Origin: Entoloma clypeatum
Lineage: Eukaryota; Basidiomycota; Agaricomycetes; Agaricales; Entolomataceae
DNA length: 64,000 nt
Direction of reading: 5' to 3'
Assembly (NCBI GenBank): GCA_963565915.1
Contig: OY751491.1
Span: 5,022,001 to 5,086,000, forward strand
The notes beneath the pieces are model-generated. The model was not told the DNA's origin and did no database searches. It saw nothing but the letters and a program-made list of their open reading frames with translations. The position numbers and the translations under genes are program-made. Positions 62,695 to 64,000 of the stretch are shown piece by piece (positions within the stretch are counted from its first letter, which is position 1; each line of letters opens with the position of its first letter).

Positions 62695-64000
62695 TAACGT
62701 TAACCGGTTAGGGTTAGGTTAGGGGTTAGGGGTTAGGAGTAAGGGGTTACTGTTAGGGGGTAAGGTTAGGTTAAGCTGTTGGCTATTGTGTGTCAATAGG
62801 CAGGCATATATCTTTTCAATATAAACTGAGCTTACGGTTAGGGTTAGGCTCCAAGGCTAATTCCTATGGTTTTCCATTGCGCACGAAGGCGCTATACCGT
62901 AAGTCGTTGGTCAGCTACACCGACAGGGTGGATTTTCACCACCGTTAAAGAACCGGAATGGTCAGAGAATGAAGGGGGACTCACTTTCGTAGGTAAGTCT
63001 GTGGTAGCAAGGAGTTAATTCTCACTATTATGGTACTCTAGCGTTGTTCTCCCATATGCTCCTTCCGCAGCGTTCGTACTTAAACTACTAACTACAAAAG
63101 GGATACACACGCCATAACGCAGGTAGGTCTAGCCGGTACATCCAACTGTTCTCCCATATCCCCCTCGACGCCGCGAAGCGCCAAGACACTCAGTCGTGAC
63201 GAGACAACCAAGCGTCTCCGAGACTCTGACGAGTATTTACAAGGTGCGCCAGTGCGGTTCCTTCGGTTTCAGATAGTTCTGAATCTGAGGAGTCCTCGAG
63301 TTCGTCTGCAGACAGCCGAACAACCGGGGACTGGCGCGAAGCTTCCTTGTCCATTCCTGTGATCACCACCTTTTTCCAAAGAGTAGTTAAGTCAAATAAA
63401 TTCAGAGTACGCTTTCGCGATACCAAGAATTTTCGTTTATCAAATCCTAACACCCGGATATCCGGCATGGGGGTTACCCCCCCTGCGGTGTGAACCATGA
63501 CCGTCAGGTCCTCGTCGTCCATAACAGACGCCAAGTCCCCGGGGTCAGCGGAAAATCGTGGGTGCGAGAGGGAGAATTTCCCTTGCTCGGCGTTACTAAG
63601 ATAGTCGCGCCAGAATCCGATGATGGTGTCACCAAGTTCTTTTGCGGAAAAGTAATTCCATGCCTCATTAAAATGTGACTTAAGTACCAACACCTCTGCA
63701 GGTGCCTTTCTCACTTCGTTGAGACGTTTAGCCCAACTGTCAGTACTGTACTTCTTAAGCCATGCTTTAACAAGTTCTTCGGGGTACCCACGCTTCACAT
63801 ACAACAATACCAACTGTTGCAGTGCCCTGAGGTAAGTCGATTGTAGACTACTCAGCGTGGCGAGCCTCGACATTTCACCGATAAAAGTCCCTCTCTTTAC
63901 ATCGAGCGGGTGGTGGGAAATGTATGGAATTCGTTCCAAGTGTGAACGTGCTTTGCGATAAGGCATGTGTTGCAAAGCGCCTCTTTCATCGCGATACAGC
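62692..64000 (-). mobile_element. Penelope-like element D, running off the window
   Basis: Telomere-like repeats (62692-62776), 3' region (62777-63189) and the C-terminal part of the reverse transcriptase gene. It matches element C at an offset of 5719 in the parts compared. Confidence 0.85.
63190..64000 (-). CDS. Penelope-like reverse transcriptase, element D, C-terminal part
   Basis: Open from the window edge to the stop at 63190, giving the last 270 or so residues: the region after the YIDD motif (HMPYRKARSHLERIPYISHH), the thumb-like part and the Ser/Glu-rich tail ending AWLSRHD. The rest of the gene lies to the right, so completeness is unknown. Confidence 0.85.
   Translation of the reverse strand, partial: LYRDERGALQHMPYRKARSHLERIPYISHHPLDVKRGTFIGEMSRLATLSSLQSTYLRALQQLVLLYVKRGYPEELVKAWLKKYSTDSWAKRLNEVRKAPAEVLVLKSHFNEAWNYFSAKELGDTIIGFWRDYLSNAEQGKFSLSHPRFSADPGDLASVMDDEDLTVMVHTAGGVTPMPDIRVLGFDKRKFLVSRKRTLNLFDLTTLWKKVVITGMDKEASRQSPVVRLSADELEDSSDSELSETEGTALAHLVNTRQSLGDAWLSRHD

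Overview
The window looks like one arm end of a chromosome from a mushroom-forming basidiomycete (Agaricomycetes). The evidence is host genes with many 45-110 nt GT-AG introns, F-box/LRR, CFEM, FHA and NLR/WD40 proteins typical of this group, a chromodomain Ty3 retrotransposon, Tad-like LINEs, and TTAGGG-type repeats that accumulate towards the right edge. The G-rich telomere strand is the + strand, so the chromosome end should lie to the right of base 64000. No organism name can be read from the sequence.

Layout. 1-3500: debris of DNA transposons and host genes (hAT transposase 3' half, broken acetyl-CoA synthetase, a 1.06 kb inverted-repeat element carrying a small zinc-finger-like gene). 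4400-13960: a small secreted-protein candidate, a secreted protein gene and a decayed paralogue, a long FHA/AT-hook nuclear protein, an F-box protein and an F-box relic. 14154-14235: a tRNA-Ala-like gene. 14293-27775: a three-level nest of retroelements. A Ty3 element (16159-23390) sits inside a LINE (14333-26100), which sits inside an ORF1-only half-LINE (to 27759). Each level has its own target-site duplication. 27932-38257: a membrane protein gene, an NLR-WD40 pseudogene, a second membrane protein, ribosomal protein eL31 and a CFEM GPI protein. 38745-41245: decayed GATA-like and SET-domain genes. 43449-45404: a protein kinase gene, the last host gene before the telomeric zone.

45400-64000: a telomere-associated array of endonuclease-lacking Penelope-like retroelements, resembling the Coprina group of fungi. 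All are on the - strand with their 3' ends towards the centromere, separated by degenerate telomeric repeats. Three contain long reverse transcriptase genes (one truncated at its 5' end) and a fourth runs off the window. Each repeat unit (pLTR) carries a complete hammerhead ribozyme fold on the same strand as the reverse transcriptase. Five young copies and two older ones are visible.

The main system of interest is this array: the orientation, the 5' truncations capped by TTAGGG-like repeats, and the ribozyme in every pLTR fit elements added onto chromosome ends by priming on the telomeric 3' overhang. The reverse transcriptase genes also show a frame puzzle, with a conserved intron that shifts into a better conserved Lys-rich reading frame. 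Secondary points are an antisense Zn2Cys6/coiled-coil gene inside the Ty3 element, an A7 slippery site at the gag stop, and the nested insertion history beside a tRNA gene.
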